Both the position numbers and the translations under genes were made by a program. Source: Caballeronia sordidicola (lineage in GTDB: Bacteria; Pseudomonadota; Gammaproteobacteria; Burkholderiales; Burkholderiaceae). From it: DNA of 64,000 nucleotides. Under the pieces are notes generated by a model. It saw only the letters and a program-made list of their open reading frames with translations. It was not told the origin of the DNA and did no database searches. The stretch covers positions 1 to 64,000 of the forward strand of contig NZ_JNFG01000037.1 of the NCBI RefSeq assembly GCF_000729995.1, in the 5' to 3' direction. Shown here in pieces: positions 24,627-32,460 of this stretch. Each line of letters begins with the position of its first letter. The stretch's first letter is position 1.

Positions 24627-25967
24627 TCATTGCACCTTTGCAGCCGCCTGGGAAATGCGCTCCCGCACCACACCGATCGCCTGCTTGAGGGCATAAACGT
24701 CCTGAAAGTAACGCTGAGGCATCCTGATCTGGCTGGCATTCGCATCGATGCTCTCGATTTCCTCGCGCCATTGCGCAATCTGGTCCGCGGTTGGTTGCGG
24801 GCTTCTCCATATCTCGTCTTCCAGCGATTTAATCTCCCGATACCAGACCACGAGCCGGTTTTTAATCCGCGTCTGCGCCATGCGCGGCAAAGCCTGCAGC
24901 AAACCTATCAGCAAGGCCATGAAGGGCAGCAGGATCAGCAGGCGCCTTTCGATAAAGCTGGCCAGCCAGAACGGAAGGTATCGCTGCAGGAAGGGACGGC
25001 CGGATTTGAAGTAGCGCGTGCTTTCATCGGAGATGGGAAATTCATCGGTGTTCAGGTTGGGAAATTCGCCACGTGGCGTGAAGTAATCCTCGCCGCCGTG
25101 CACGGTTTTGGCGGCCTCCAGCAGCAGGTAAGCGAGAGCAGGGTGTAGGGTGTCCTTGGATACAAGCAAAGCCGTTGCGGCGAGCAGAGTGACATCGGTC
25201 TGCGGAAGATCATTGACGATGCTGGTCGACGCACGTGGAAAAATGATCTTGGAGAGCGACGGGAATTTTTGCACCAGGGCATCGGCCTGGGCGAAACTCA
25301 TCAGCTTCAGATTGCTGTTCAGTAACGTCTGCTGCATGGAGGCATCGGGCCTGCCGATAAAAAAAGCCGCATCCAGTGTGCCATTTTCGAGGTCTTGATA
25401 CGCCTTGGCTGCGTCCATTTCCAGCAGCGTGGTGTTGTCGCCGGTGACGCCGCTATACGAGAGCAATACCTGGGCAACGTTCAGCAAGCCGCTGCCGGGA
25501 ACGCCGATGGCAATCCTTTTGCCACGTAGCTCTGCGAGCCGGTTGACGATCGTATCGCCACGATAAAACACCCAGATAGGTTCATATGAAACGGCCGCGA
25601 TCGTCTGCAGGTCATCGGTCTCTTTCGGGCGGGTGGTGCCTGACTGGATAAAGCCCACTTCGTATTCGCTGTCAGGATCCTGCAAGCGCTTGTAGTTTTC
25701 GACCGAGCCCGAAGAACTGCGGATATCAAGCGTAATGCCGTCGCGTTTCAGGAGGGGGGCATACCGATCCGCAAAGCCGCGATAGATCCCATTGTCCGCG
25801 CCGGTCGTCATGACGATTGTGCGCTGGATGGCGGGCTTCAGTACGGCTGCCAATGCCCAGCCCAAAGCCGCGATCAGGAGGATTGCGCCAATGACGAGAA
25901 ACCGCTTCCGCCCCGGGGTCATGGGGGCTTTCTGACTACGATGAAGCGCTGGGTTGTGCCTGGGCAT
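24627..25967 (-). CDS. TAXI-family TRAP-type solute-binding protein, membrane-anchored
   Basis: 446 residues. An N-terminal anchor (FLVIGAILLIAALGWALAAVL, about 22-42) is followed by a TAXI periplasmic-binding domain: VMTTGADNGIYRGFADRYAPLL, GFIQSGTT and GKRIAIGVPGSGLLNVAQVLL. A second membrane segment (LLILLPFMALLIGLLQALP, near 345) precedes a cytoplasmic tail of about 80 residues with charged helices. No TRAP permease is adjacent. Two anchors and a cytoplasmic tail suggest a sensor or orphan receptor rather than a freely diffusing transporter component. A start at 25922 is possible. Confidence 0.85.
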   Translation of the reverse strand: MPRHNPALHRSQKAPMTPGRKRFLVIGAILLIAALGWALAAVLKPAIQRTIVMTTGADNGIYRGFADRYAPLLKRDGITLDIRSSSGSVENYKRLQDPDSEYEVGFIQSGTTRPKETDDLQTIAAVSYEPIWVFYRGDTIVNRLAELRGKRIAIGVPGSGLLNVAQVLLSYSGVTGDNTTLLEMDAAKAYQDLENGTLDAAFFIGRPDASMQQTLLNSNLKLMSFAQADALVQKFPSLSKIIFPRASTSIVNDLPQTDVTLLAATALLVSKDTLHPALAYLLLEAAKTVHGGEDYFTPRGEFPNLNTDEFPISDESTRYFKSGRPFLQRYLPFWLASFIERRLLILLPFMALLIGLLQALPRMAQTRIKNRLVVWYREIKSLEDEIWRSPQPTADQIAQWREEIESIDANASQIRMPQRYFQDVYALKQAIGVVRERISQAAAKVQ

Positions 25968-25982
25968 TGCTTGGCCTTTTCG

Positions 25983-26273
25983 TCAGGTCTCACGCGCGGG
26001 CAGGGCCCGGAGTACGCGGTTATGCCCGGAGCATCCGGATTTCGCCCCTCCAGCAGCGGAAAAACTCGGATGATGCGGCCGTTTGAGCACCTTGTCCAGA
26101 TTTCGCATTAAAGCTAGCCCCTTGTCGAGCCATTCTATCGTTTTCAAAATCTGCCATAACTGCTCGCAACACGAGCCCTGGTACTTCTGCATGACCTTGC
26201 CGGCGACCGCGTCCAGGACCGGACATTGTGCTGAGGTGGTTTCGCCGGCCTGCAGTATTGGTAGGATTGCCAA
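25983..26273 (-). pseudogene. Possible remnant of a small cysteine-containing protein
   Basis: The frame opens with TTG directly after an in-frame stop and has no ATG, signal peptide or good ribosome-binding site. Yet its first part (VLDAVAGKVMQKYQGSCCEQLWQ) looks like a segment of small secreted beta-proteobacterial proteins in which an alpha-helix precedes a Cys-x-x-LW motif. The rest does not resemble a protein core. I read it as a decayed fragment; a spurious frame is also possible. Confidence 0.25.
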
Positions 26274-26315
26274 TCAAGGGAGATACCTGCTCGTGTGAGT
26301 TCCTCCGCTATTTGT

Positions 26316-26344
26316 CATGGGGAGGGTGCTGAGCGAACCCCATG
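26316..26344. repeat. Inverted repeat CATGGGG/CCCCATG
   Basis: Seven-base arms at 26316-26322 and 26338-26344 are separated by 15 bp. No T-run follows, so it is not a standard terminator. Confidence 0.3.
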
Positions 26345-27108
26345 GCGGGACAGGTGTCCATTTTCAACGTGAGCACGCCTGCTTGCGGCTGCCACCTCTC
26401 GGCGTCAATGAGATCGCGATGCGGCCGCTTACTCGCCTGAGTTGCCGCCAGTCGTCGATTTGCAGTTGATAGAGGACGAGGCGAGTACGGTTCTGATCCC
26501 GCTCGCGCGGCCACCGGGATCGTTTGGGATCGCGCGGACCGGGAAGCCTGATGCTACTGACGTCAGCGCCAGTGCCAGAGCGCCGGCCTTTGCTGAACGG
26601 CGGTTATGGGCATAGCCCTATTTAGCGGCTTTTAGCGTCAATTGAATTCGAATAACGATACGCATGCAAAACCGCGGATCAAACCGCCAATTCGTTTCAA
26701 ATAATGCAACGATCATCAGCCCGTTGCCGACTTGGCCCGCATGAAGCGTTTGCAAGCGCCCGATCCACTGGGGGCGCCTCCCTGTTTGAAGCTAGGCCGC
26801 ACTCACGTCCAGGCAATTAACCCTTGGTCTGATACAGGCAACATTAGCTATGTGTTTAATTTGTCTGTCGAAACGGATAATGCCGGCCGTTGGGTATATG
26901 CAAGGAATTTCTTTACGGAAACAAACACAGCGTCTAAGCTTTTGTTGAGAATTCGTTACCCGTCGGCATTAGGCCGGCGTCTCCGGATCATTAGATTTGC
27001 GGATCGTAAAAGGTTTATTAACGCGCCGTTGCAGGTATCAGGCGCTTGTCGCCTGGTGATTTCCAGCAAACTTGTCGCAAAAGATAAATAAAAACCCGCT
27101 CGAGGATC

Positions 27109-27129
27109 CCGTAGAACAGGAATCTACGG
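27109..27129. promoter_or_regulatory. Inverted repeat upstream of the sensor kinase
   Basis: CCGTAGA (27109-27115) and TCTACGG (27123-27129) are perfect complements around 7 bp, 140 bp before the kinase start. It could be an operator or the leader hairpin of the kinase transcript. Confidence 0.4.
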
Positions 27130-27268
27130 TGCTCTCGCTGCGATGTCGCACGATGCTTGTTCGGCAAGTGCATGCTCAGACAAAGGCCCTCGCGAACCCG
27201 GATCGTTCGAAATCCGGCGCGCCTGGGTTCCAGCATGCCTGCTCGAACTTCTGAGGGAGCACGGCGTC

Positions 27269-28786
27269 ATGACTATGTTCTCTGCTGCTGCAGCAGCCGT
27301 ATTAATCGTACTGCTTATTTTCATTCAACTCAGACGTTTGCAAACGTTGGGGCCAACGGTCGGGTCCCCTGTCGACGCCGATTCATCAACGCAGAGGTAT
27401 AACAACTACGCCTTCGCAGCGTCTGAAGAAGCTCCGGGTAGGGAGCGGACGGCAGAAGTCCTTCAGGACCAGACAAGCATTCGCAGCAGTGCTGGTTTCC
27501 GTCCGCCAAGACTATCCGCTCGCCGCGCCGTCCACACGCATCTGGCGATGCTGTCCAGGGGGCGCTTTCGTCGAACGTCCTTAGATAACGAGTCGCAACC
27601 GTGTCACGTCAAATTGCGCGTGGACGCCGTCGGTGGATCATGGGATGGCGCGCTGAAACTGCGGCACGATGAACGATTCGGCGCCACGCTTGATCTATTG
27701 CCGCTAGCCACCCTGATTGCTGATCCGCAGGGAAAAATTCTCTTTGCCAGCGCGGCAGCGGAGAAACTCTTTGGTTATCCCCGGGGAGAGTTGACTGGCG
27801 TGACAGCCGGCGACCTGGTTCCTGGTTTGCAACTCAACGCCGGTGGCGCGGATTCCGCCTGCCTCGATTCAGCGCTTGGCGAGAGGGAGTCGGACAGGCG
27901 CCGGGACCTGGTGGGGAGGCGCAGGGATGGCCAGGAGTTTCCGGCGGAAGTCTTATTAAATCCCGTTTCGTGGGAAATCGAGACCTGTACGCTCACCATT
28001 GTGATCGATCGCACGGAGCGATACGAGTTGCTGCGCAATCGCCAACAGCTTGCCCATTTGACCCGTGTCTCCACCCTTGGAGAGCTTGCCGGATCGCTCG
28101 CCCACGAGTTGAATCAGCCGCTCACCGCCATATTGAGTAACGCACAGGCGGCGCAACGCTTTTTGGCGACTGAGCCAGTCGACTTGGCGGAGGTGCGAGA
28201 GATCTTGCATGACCTGGTCGACGACACCCACCGCGCAAGCGAAGTGATCAGGAAGATTCGAGCCCTCGTCAAAAAAGGTGACATCGAGGCCGCGCCTCTG
28301 AGTGTTGCGAGCGTAATCAGGGATGTGACCTTGCTCGTGCATAGCGATGCTATCGTGCGTGGAATCCGCATGCGTGTGACGGTTACCCCCGAGTTGCCGC
28401 CCGTGCACGGGGACAAGGTTCAATTGCAACAAGTCGTGCTGAATTTATTGCTGAACGCATTCGACGCATTGGAATCCTGCCCGGCGCTCGATCGTGAGGT
28501 CGCCATTGCGGTCACCCTTGAAGCGGGCGACATACGTGTGGCGGTACGGGACACCGGTACGGGTCTACCCGGCAACAAGTTCGACAAACTGTTCCTGCCG
28601 TTCTTCACCTCCAAGCGAGACGGACTTGGCCTTGGACTTTCAATTAGCCGGTCGATCGTCGAGATGCACGGAGGATCCATCTGGGCGCAAAACAACGAGG
28701 ATCGCGGCGCCACTTTTTATTTCACGCTACCCACGTTACCCACGGAATCCAGCGCATGGCGAGGTACTCGTCGGAGGCAGCCATGA
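27269..28786 (+). CDS. PAS-domain sensor histidine kinase (FixL/TodS-like)
   Basis: 505 residues from the ATG at 27269, preceded by GAGGGAGC; an earlier in-frame ATG at 27143 has no such site. One N-terminal membrane segment (FSAAAAAVLIVLLIFIQL) is followed by a weakly structured linker, a PAS domain (about 135-255; TLIADPQGKILFASAAAEKLFGYPR) and the kinase core. Phosphoacceptor His279 is in AHELNQPL, the N box is LLNAFDAL, and the G boxes are DTGTGLP and GLGLGLSISRSIVEMHGG. With a single membrane helix and a cytoplasmic PAS domain it probably senses redox state, oxygen or a small ligand. It overlaps the FixJ-like gene as ATGA. Confidence 0.92.
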   Translation: MTMFSAAAAAVLIVLLIFIQLRRLQTLGPTVGSPVDADSSTQRYNNYAFAASEEAPGRERTAEVLQDQTSIRSSAGFRPPRLSARRAVHTHLAMLSRGRFRRTSLDNESQPCHVKLRVDAVGGSWDGALKLRHDERFGATLDLLPLATLIADPQGKILFASAAAEKLFGYPRGELTGVTAGDLVPGLQLNAGGADSACLDSALGERESDRRRDLVGRRRDGQEFPAEVLLNPVSWEIETCTLTIVIDRTERYELLRNRQQLAHLTRVSTLGELAGSLAHELNQPLTAILSNAQAAQRFLATEPVDLAEVREILHDLVDDTHRASEVIRKIRALVKKGDIEAAPLSVASVIRDVTLLVHSDAIVRGIRMRVTVTPELPPVHGDKVQLQQVVLNLLLNAFDALESCPALDREVAIAVTLEAGDIRVAVRDTGTGLPGNKFDKLFLPFFTSKRDGLGLGLSISRSIVEMHGGSIWAQNNEDRGATFYFTLPTLPTESSAWRGTRRRQP

Positions 28787-29442
28787 GCGAGACGACATCC
28801 ACTGTATTCGTGGTGGACGACGACCCCGCGGTATGCCGGGCGTTGACGCGCCTGATCCGCTCCGCGGGATACTGCGTCGAGGCTTTCGGTTCCGCACATG
28901 AGTTCCTCGAGTGTTGTCCTGACATTCAGGGCTGCGCTTGCCTGGTACTGGATGTCGGACTGCCTGATATCAATGGTCTCGACTTGCAGAACGAATTGAA
29001 CTCCACGAAGAGACCATTGCCCATCATCTTCATTACCGGCGACGGTGATATTGCGATGACAGTCAGAGCGATGAAGGCGGGTGCAACAGATTTCCTGGCC
29101 AAACCCGTGAACGACTCTGACCTCCTGCCCGCCATAGCGAACGCGCTGCGAGTCTCTTCGCAAGCCCTTTCGAGCCGCATCGAGCTGGACGGTATTCACG
29201 GCCGGATGGCGCGGCTGACGCCGAGGGAGCGGGAAGTGTTGGCACTGCTCGTTGAAGGCCGGCCTAACAAGCAATCCGCGTGTGAACTGGGCATCGCCGA
29301 AAAAACTATCAAAGTCCACCGGGCCCGCGTGATGGAAAAGATGGAAGCTCACTCGCTTGTCGACCTGGTGCGAGTCATCGATAAAGTCTGCACCCGTCCT
29401 GCACCCGTCTTGCACCGGGACAGTCAGCCGCGCGCTGAATGA
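28783..29442 (+). CDS. FixJ-like response regulator (receiver + LuxR HTH)
   Basis: 219 residues. The receiver domain has the acidic pocket VDDDP and phosphoacceptor Asp57 in LVLDVGLPDINGLDL, with Lys in FLAKPV. The C-terminal LuxR-type helix-turn-helix is LTPREREVLALLVEGRPNKQSACELGIAEKTIKVHRARVMEKM. It is translationally coupled to the kinase and is surely its partner. A likely DNA target is the GGACC-AA-GGTCC palindrome found at 29481 and 29999, just downstream of this gene. Confidence 0.94.
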   Translation: MSETTSTVFVVDDDPAVCRALTRLIRSAGYCVEAFGSAHEFLECCPDIQGCACLVLDVGLPDINGLDLQNELNSTKRPLPIIFITGDGDIAMTVRAMKAGATDFLAKPVNDSDLLPAIANALRVSSQALSSRIELDGIHGRMARLTPREREVLALLVEGRPNKQSACELGIAEKTIKVHRARVMEKMEAHSLVDLVRVIDKVCTRPAPVLHRDSQPRAE

Positions 29443-29480
29443 CTGGTGTCGCCAGGCACCGCGCATGTTCCCCTGCCGAT

Positions 29481-29498
29481 ATTGGACCAAGGTCCCAT
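29481..29498. promoter_or_regulatory. GGACC-AA-GGTCC palindrome, copy 1
   Basis: ATTGGACCAAGGTCCCAT has perfect GGACC/GGTCC arms; the outer bases are partly mismatched. It lies about 85-100 bp upstream of the stand-alone receiver gene, after the FixJ-like gene. Confidence 0.55.
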
Positions 29499-29582
29499 AT
29501 CCGGATCCTTCAGATTGTCATAGTCTTGTTTCAGCGTCGAACCATGTCTGGTACTGAGGTGCCTGTATTAGGGATATTCGCC

Positions 29583-29969
29583 ATGAGCCAAGTCAAGCCG
29601 TTCGTCGCAGTGGTGGATGACGATGAATCGGTGAGCCGAGCCATCAAGCGGCTATTACGTTCTACCGGCTTCGCAGCGGACACGTTCAAGACGGGCAACG
29701 ACTTTCTGGACATGTTCGATTCGATACCGTCATACCGTCCAGCCTGCATCGTGCTTGACGTACAGATGCCTGGCCTGAACGGGCTGGAGGTCCAGCAGCG
29801 ACTGGCGGGCAGCGGTATTCCGATCATTTTCATCACGGCACATGATGACGCGGGCGTTCGCGAACAAGCCCTGGCGGTGGGCGCCGCAGGTTACCTTCGC
29901 AAGCCATTCAACGACGAAATTCTTATCCAGGCTGTGCGTTCCGCGATCGATCCGGCTCCTGGGCCCTGA
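29583..29969 (+). CDS. Stand-alone receiver-domain protein
   Basis: 128 residues from the ATG at 29583, with a possible earlier start at 29544. Only a receiver domain is present: VDDDES, phosphoacceptor Asp59 in CIVLDVQMPGLNGLEV, ITAHDD and LRKPF. It has no output domain, so it probably acts as a phosphate sink or a relay to another protein, as single-domain receivers beside FixLJ-type systems do. The gene is bracketed by two near-identical palindromes, which suggests it is controlled by the adjacent FixJ-like regulator. Confidence 0.88.
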   Translation: MSQVKPFVAVVDDDESVSRAIKRLLRSTGFAADTFKTGNDFLDMFDSIPSYRPACIVLDVQMPGLNGLEVQQRLAGSGIPIIFITAHDDAGVREQALAVGAAGYLRKPFNDEILIQAVRSAIDPAPGP

Positions 29970-29998
29970 GGGTCGACACTCCCGCCTGTAACGAAGGT

Positions 29999-30016
29999 AT
30001 TGGACCAAGGTCCAAT
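29999..30016. promoter_or_regulatory. GGACC-AA-GGTCC palindrome, copy 2 (perfect)
   Basis: ATTGGACC-AA-GGTCCAAT has perfect 8-bp arms. It shares its first 15 bases with the copy at 29481. A TATTAA -10-like box follows at 30042, so it sits where an activator would bind for the genes starting at 30179. Confidence 0.6.
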
Positions 30017-30178
30017 TGTTTTAGAGGAACATGGGTTGCATTATTAAAACGGAATCCTAATTAAGCCCCAGGGCGGACGCCGGCGTTACTTCGTGAGCCA
30101 TTTCCAATGAAGCACGCTTCATGCGGCGAAAAGCAGTGAACCGGTTGAGTTGCTCATTTGATAAAAGGGTGCCGAGCC

Positions 30179-30655
30179 ATGCGACGAATGCAGCAAGTAT
30201 CAGTTGGTCTGGTGCTATGGGCGCTGACGTTCGCCGTCGCCGCGCAGCAGCCCATCATCTATCCGGCCAGAGGGCAGAGTGCGCAGAAGCAAAACTCCGA
30301 CACCGCTGATTGCCAGTTATGGGCGAAGCAGACAACAGGCGTTGATCCGGTCGTGATAGCGCAGCAGGGAGCGAACCAGCCGGCGGCGCCACCGCATCAA
30401 GGCGGCATGCTCAGGGGAGCGGCCGGCGGCGCTGCGCTGGGTGCGATGGGAGGCGCAATCGGAGGCGACGCAGGCAAGGGTGCGGCAATCGGGGCGGTGG
30501 TCGGCACGGCTGCAGGAGGGCTTCGTCAGCGCCGAAGGAACGAGGCGGCTGCCGGTCAGCAACAAGCGAACAATCAACAGGCCTCGCAGCAGATGGCGAC
30601 TTTCAGCCGGGCGGTGGCCGCATGCATGACGGGCCGGGGATACACCGTTCAGTAG
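30179..30655 (+). CDS. Glycine-zipper exported protein
   Basis: 158 residues from the ATG at 30179. A signal peptide (MRRMQQVSVGLVLWALTFAVAA, cut before QQPI) is followed by a Cys-containing segment and a glycine-zipper stretch (MLRGAAGGAALGAMGGAIGGDAGKGAAIGAVVGTAAG) near residues 75-110, then a Gln-rich region and a short end with Cys (ACMTGRGYTV). This is the YMGG-like family of envelope proteins, thought to insert into or span a membrane. It lies downstream of the perfect palindrome at 29999 and may start the run that leads into the RND-Pqi operon. Confidence 0.85.
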   Translation: MRRMQQVSVGLVLWALTFAVAAQQPIIYPARGQSAQKQNSDTADCQLWAKQTTGVDPVVIAQQGANQPAAPPHQGGMLRGAAGGAALGAMGGAIGGDAGKGAAIGAVVGTAAGGLRQRRRNEAAAGQQQANNQQASQQMATFSRAVAACMTGRGYTVQ

Positions 30656-30687
30656 AGTCGACGAGCGCAGCCAGCGGAGAGGCAAGC

Positions 30688-31119
30688 ATGATGACCAGAC
30701 TAAGGCGAACAGCGTTGGCGAGCGTGTTGACAAGCGTATTGGCAGGCGCGTCAGCGGCGTTGCTCTGCTCGGCGACAGCGGCATTCGGCGCGGACTTCGA
30801 CGGCAGCAAGCGGCTGATCTGCGCGACGGTGGACGCGCACGCTTGCGACCCGGGCGAAACCTGTCTTCGCGGGTTGCCGGACGACATTGGCGTGCCGCGT
30901 TTCATGCGTATCGATTTCGCTGCAAAGACGATCGCGGGACCTATACGCACGACCCAGATCCGATTTTTCGATAACAGCGCGGATCAGATCCTGATGCAGG
31001 GCACGGAGCTCGGCTATGCGTGGACCGTTGTCATCGACAAGAGCGACGGCACGCTGTCAATGACGCTGGTTAATCGTGACGACACATACACGGTGTTTGG
31101 TTATTGCACACCGCCGTAG
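30688..31119 (+). CDS. Secreted protein of unknown function
   Basis: 143 residues from the first of two ATG codons at 30688, with GGAGAGG before it. A long signal peptide (TALASVLTSVLAGASAALLCSATAAFGA) precedes a mature part with four cysteines (ICATVDAHACDPGETC and YCTPP) and beta-rich sequence (IDFAAKTIAGPIRTTQIRFF; LGYAWTVVIDKSDGTLSMTLV). I do not recognise the family. It is 32 bp after the glycine-zipper gene and 66 bp before the RND adaptor gene, so it is probably co-transcribed with them. Confidence 0.8.
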   Translation: MMTRLRRTALASVLTSVLAGASAALLCSATAAFGADFDGSKRLICATVDAHACDPGETCLRGLPDDIGVPRFMRIDFAAKTIAGPIRTTQIRFFDNSADQILMQGTELGYAWTVVIDKSDGTLSMTLVNRDDTYTVFGYCTPP

Positions 31120-31185
31120 CCGGCTGCGCGTCCGGTCTTGCTCATGGTGTGTTCCACGAGTCCGAGTTCCCAATGGGAGACTCAC

Positions 31186-32448
31186 ATGGTGACGTCAGCT
31201 TCACGGATCAAGATGGGTGATCACCGGTGCGCATGCGCCTGCTCCTGGTTGCACCGTCTGTTTGCCGGCGCCGTGCTGGCGGTGCTCGCCGCTTGCAGCA
31301 AGCCTGCGGCTGAGCTCCCGCGTCAGGCGATTGATGTAACGGTCATGACAGTCGCCGCGCGCGATACGCCGGTCGACTTCGAATTTACCGCCCAGACGCA
31401 AAGTTCGCGCGAGGTCGAGATTCGCGCGCGCGTCGACGGTTTCCTGGACAAACGGGTCTATACAGAAGGGCAACGGGTGCATGCCGGCCAGACGCTCTTC
31501 CTGATGGACCCCAAGCCGTTCGAAGCGGTGCTCCAGTCGGCCAAGGGCCAGCTCGCGCAGCAGCAGGCCCGGCTGACGGTTGCGAAAGCCAATCTTGCCC
31601 GCGTGGTTCCGCTCGTCGCACAGAACGCGTTGAGCCAGAAGGAACGTGACGACGCGATCGGCAGCGAAAAGGAGGCTGAGGCCGCTGTAATCGCCGCGAA
31701 AGGCCAGGTCCAGACTTCCGAGCTCAACCTGAGTTACACGACGATCAAGTCCCCGCTTACGGGCTTGTCGAGTTTCGCCCGGCAGCAGGATGGCAGCTAC
31801 GTAACAGCGGCCGCAACAGGCTTGCTTACCACCGTATACCAGCTTGATCCGATGTGGGTGAACTTCAGCATTTCCGAGAATGAGCTACTGGCCTATCGCG
31901 ACCAGATCGGGAAAAACCAATTGCGGTTTCCCGCGCACGACGACTTTGAGGTCACCGTCATCCTTGCGGACGGCACGGTGTTTCCATCCCGCGGCCGCAT
32001 CAATTTCGCCAATCCCGCGTTCAGCACGCAAACGGGCACCTTTCTCGTGCGGGCTTCATTTGCAAACCCTCAAGGCAGATTGCTCCCTGGGCAATTCGTG
32101 CGCGCACGGGTATCGGGGGCAGTGCGTCCCGACGCGATCCTGATTCCGCAGCGCGCGGTGCTGCAGGGATCGAAGAGCCATTTCGTGTGGGTGGTCGATA
32201 ACGACTCCAAAGGCCATCAACGCGTAGTTGAAACCGGCTCATGGCACGGCGACGACTGGTTCATCACCGACGGCCTGAAGGCAGGCGAACGAATAGTTGT
32301 AGATGGCGCCATTCGTGTGGTCGCCGACACGCCCTTGAAGATTTCCCAGGCACCGCCTCCAACGCCGAGCGCCGCCAATGACAATGAGCCGCAGGGCGAC
32401 CCACAGGCACTGGCGCAGCGTCAGCCCGATCACACCGCGACGAACTGA
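31186..32448 (+). CDS. RND efflux periplasmic adaptor (MFP) lipoprotein
   Basis: 420 residues from the ATG at 31186 (GGGAGA before it). A lipobox (LAVLAAC) follows the N-terminal hydrophobic stretch. The membrane-fusion pattern is clear: EIRARVDGFLDKRVYTEGQ, VHAGQTLFLMDPKPFEAVLQSAKGQL, a coiled-coil hairpin near residues 110-160, then IKSPLTG and the beta-barrel domain. It bridges the inner-membrane pump encoded next to the outer-membrane channel two genes on. The gap to the pump gene is 12 bp. Confidence 0.94.
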   Translation: MVTSASRIKMGDHRCACACSWLHRLFAGAVLAVLAACSKPAAELPRQAIDVTVMTVAARDTPVDFEFTAQTQSSREVEIRARVDGFLDKRVYTEGQRVHAGQTLFLMDPKPFEAVLQSAKGQLAQQQARLTVAKANLARVVPLVAQNALSQKERDDAIGSEKEAEAAVIAAKGQVQTSELNLSYTTIKSPLTGLSSFARQQDGSYVTAAATGLLTTVYQLDPMWVNFSISENELLAYRDQIGKNQLRFPAHDDFEVTVILADGTVFPSRGRINFANPAFSTQTGTFLVRASFANPQGRLLPGQFVRARVSGAVRPDAILIPQRAVLQGSKSHFVWVVDNDSKGHQRVVETGSWHGDDWFITDGLKAGERIVVDGAIRVVADTPLKISQAPPPTPSAANDNEPQGDPQALAQRQPDHTATN

Positions 32449-32460
32449 CCGGCGGCCGAA

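Larger units (their letters stand above)
25968..27268. other. 1.3-kb region with no convincing gene
   Basis: The stretch is more A/T-rich than its surroundings, especially 26620-27080. Open frames in it (for example one of 119 codons at 26732-27091) lack a ribosome-binding site and any recognisable pattern. It does hold a fragment resembling a known small protein (25983-26273) and several inverted repeats (26316-26344, 27109-27129). It may be decayed sequence plus the upstream control region of the sensor kinase. Confidence 0.5.

Noticed and set aside
26732..27091. Plus-strand frame of 119 codons in the A/T-rich interval
   Set aside because: No ribosome-binding site, no recognisable pattern, and the sequence looks random.
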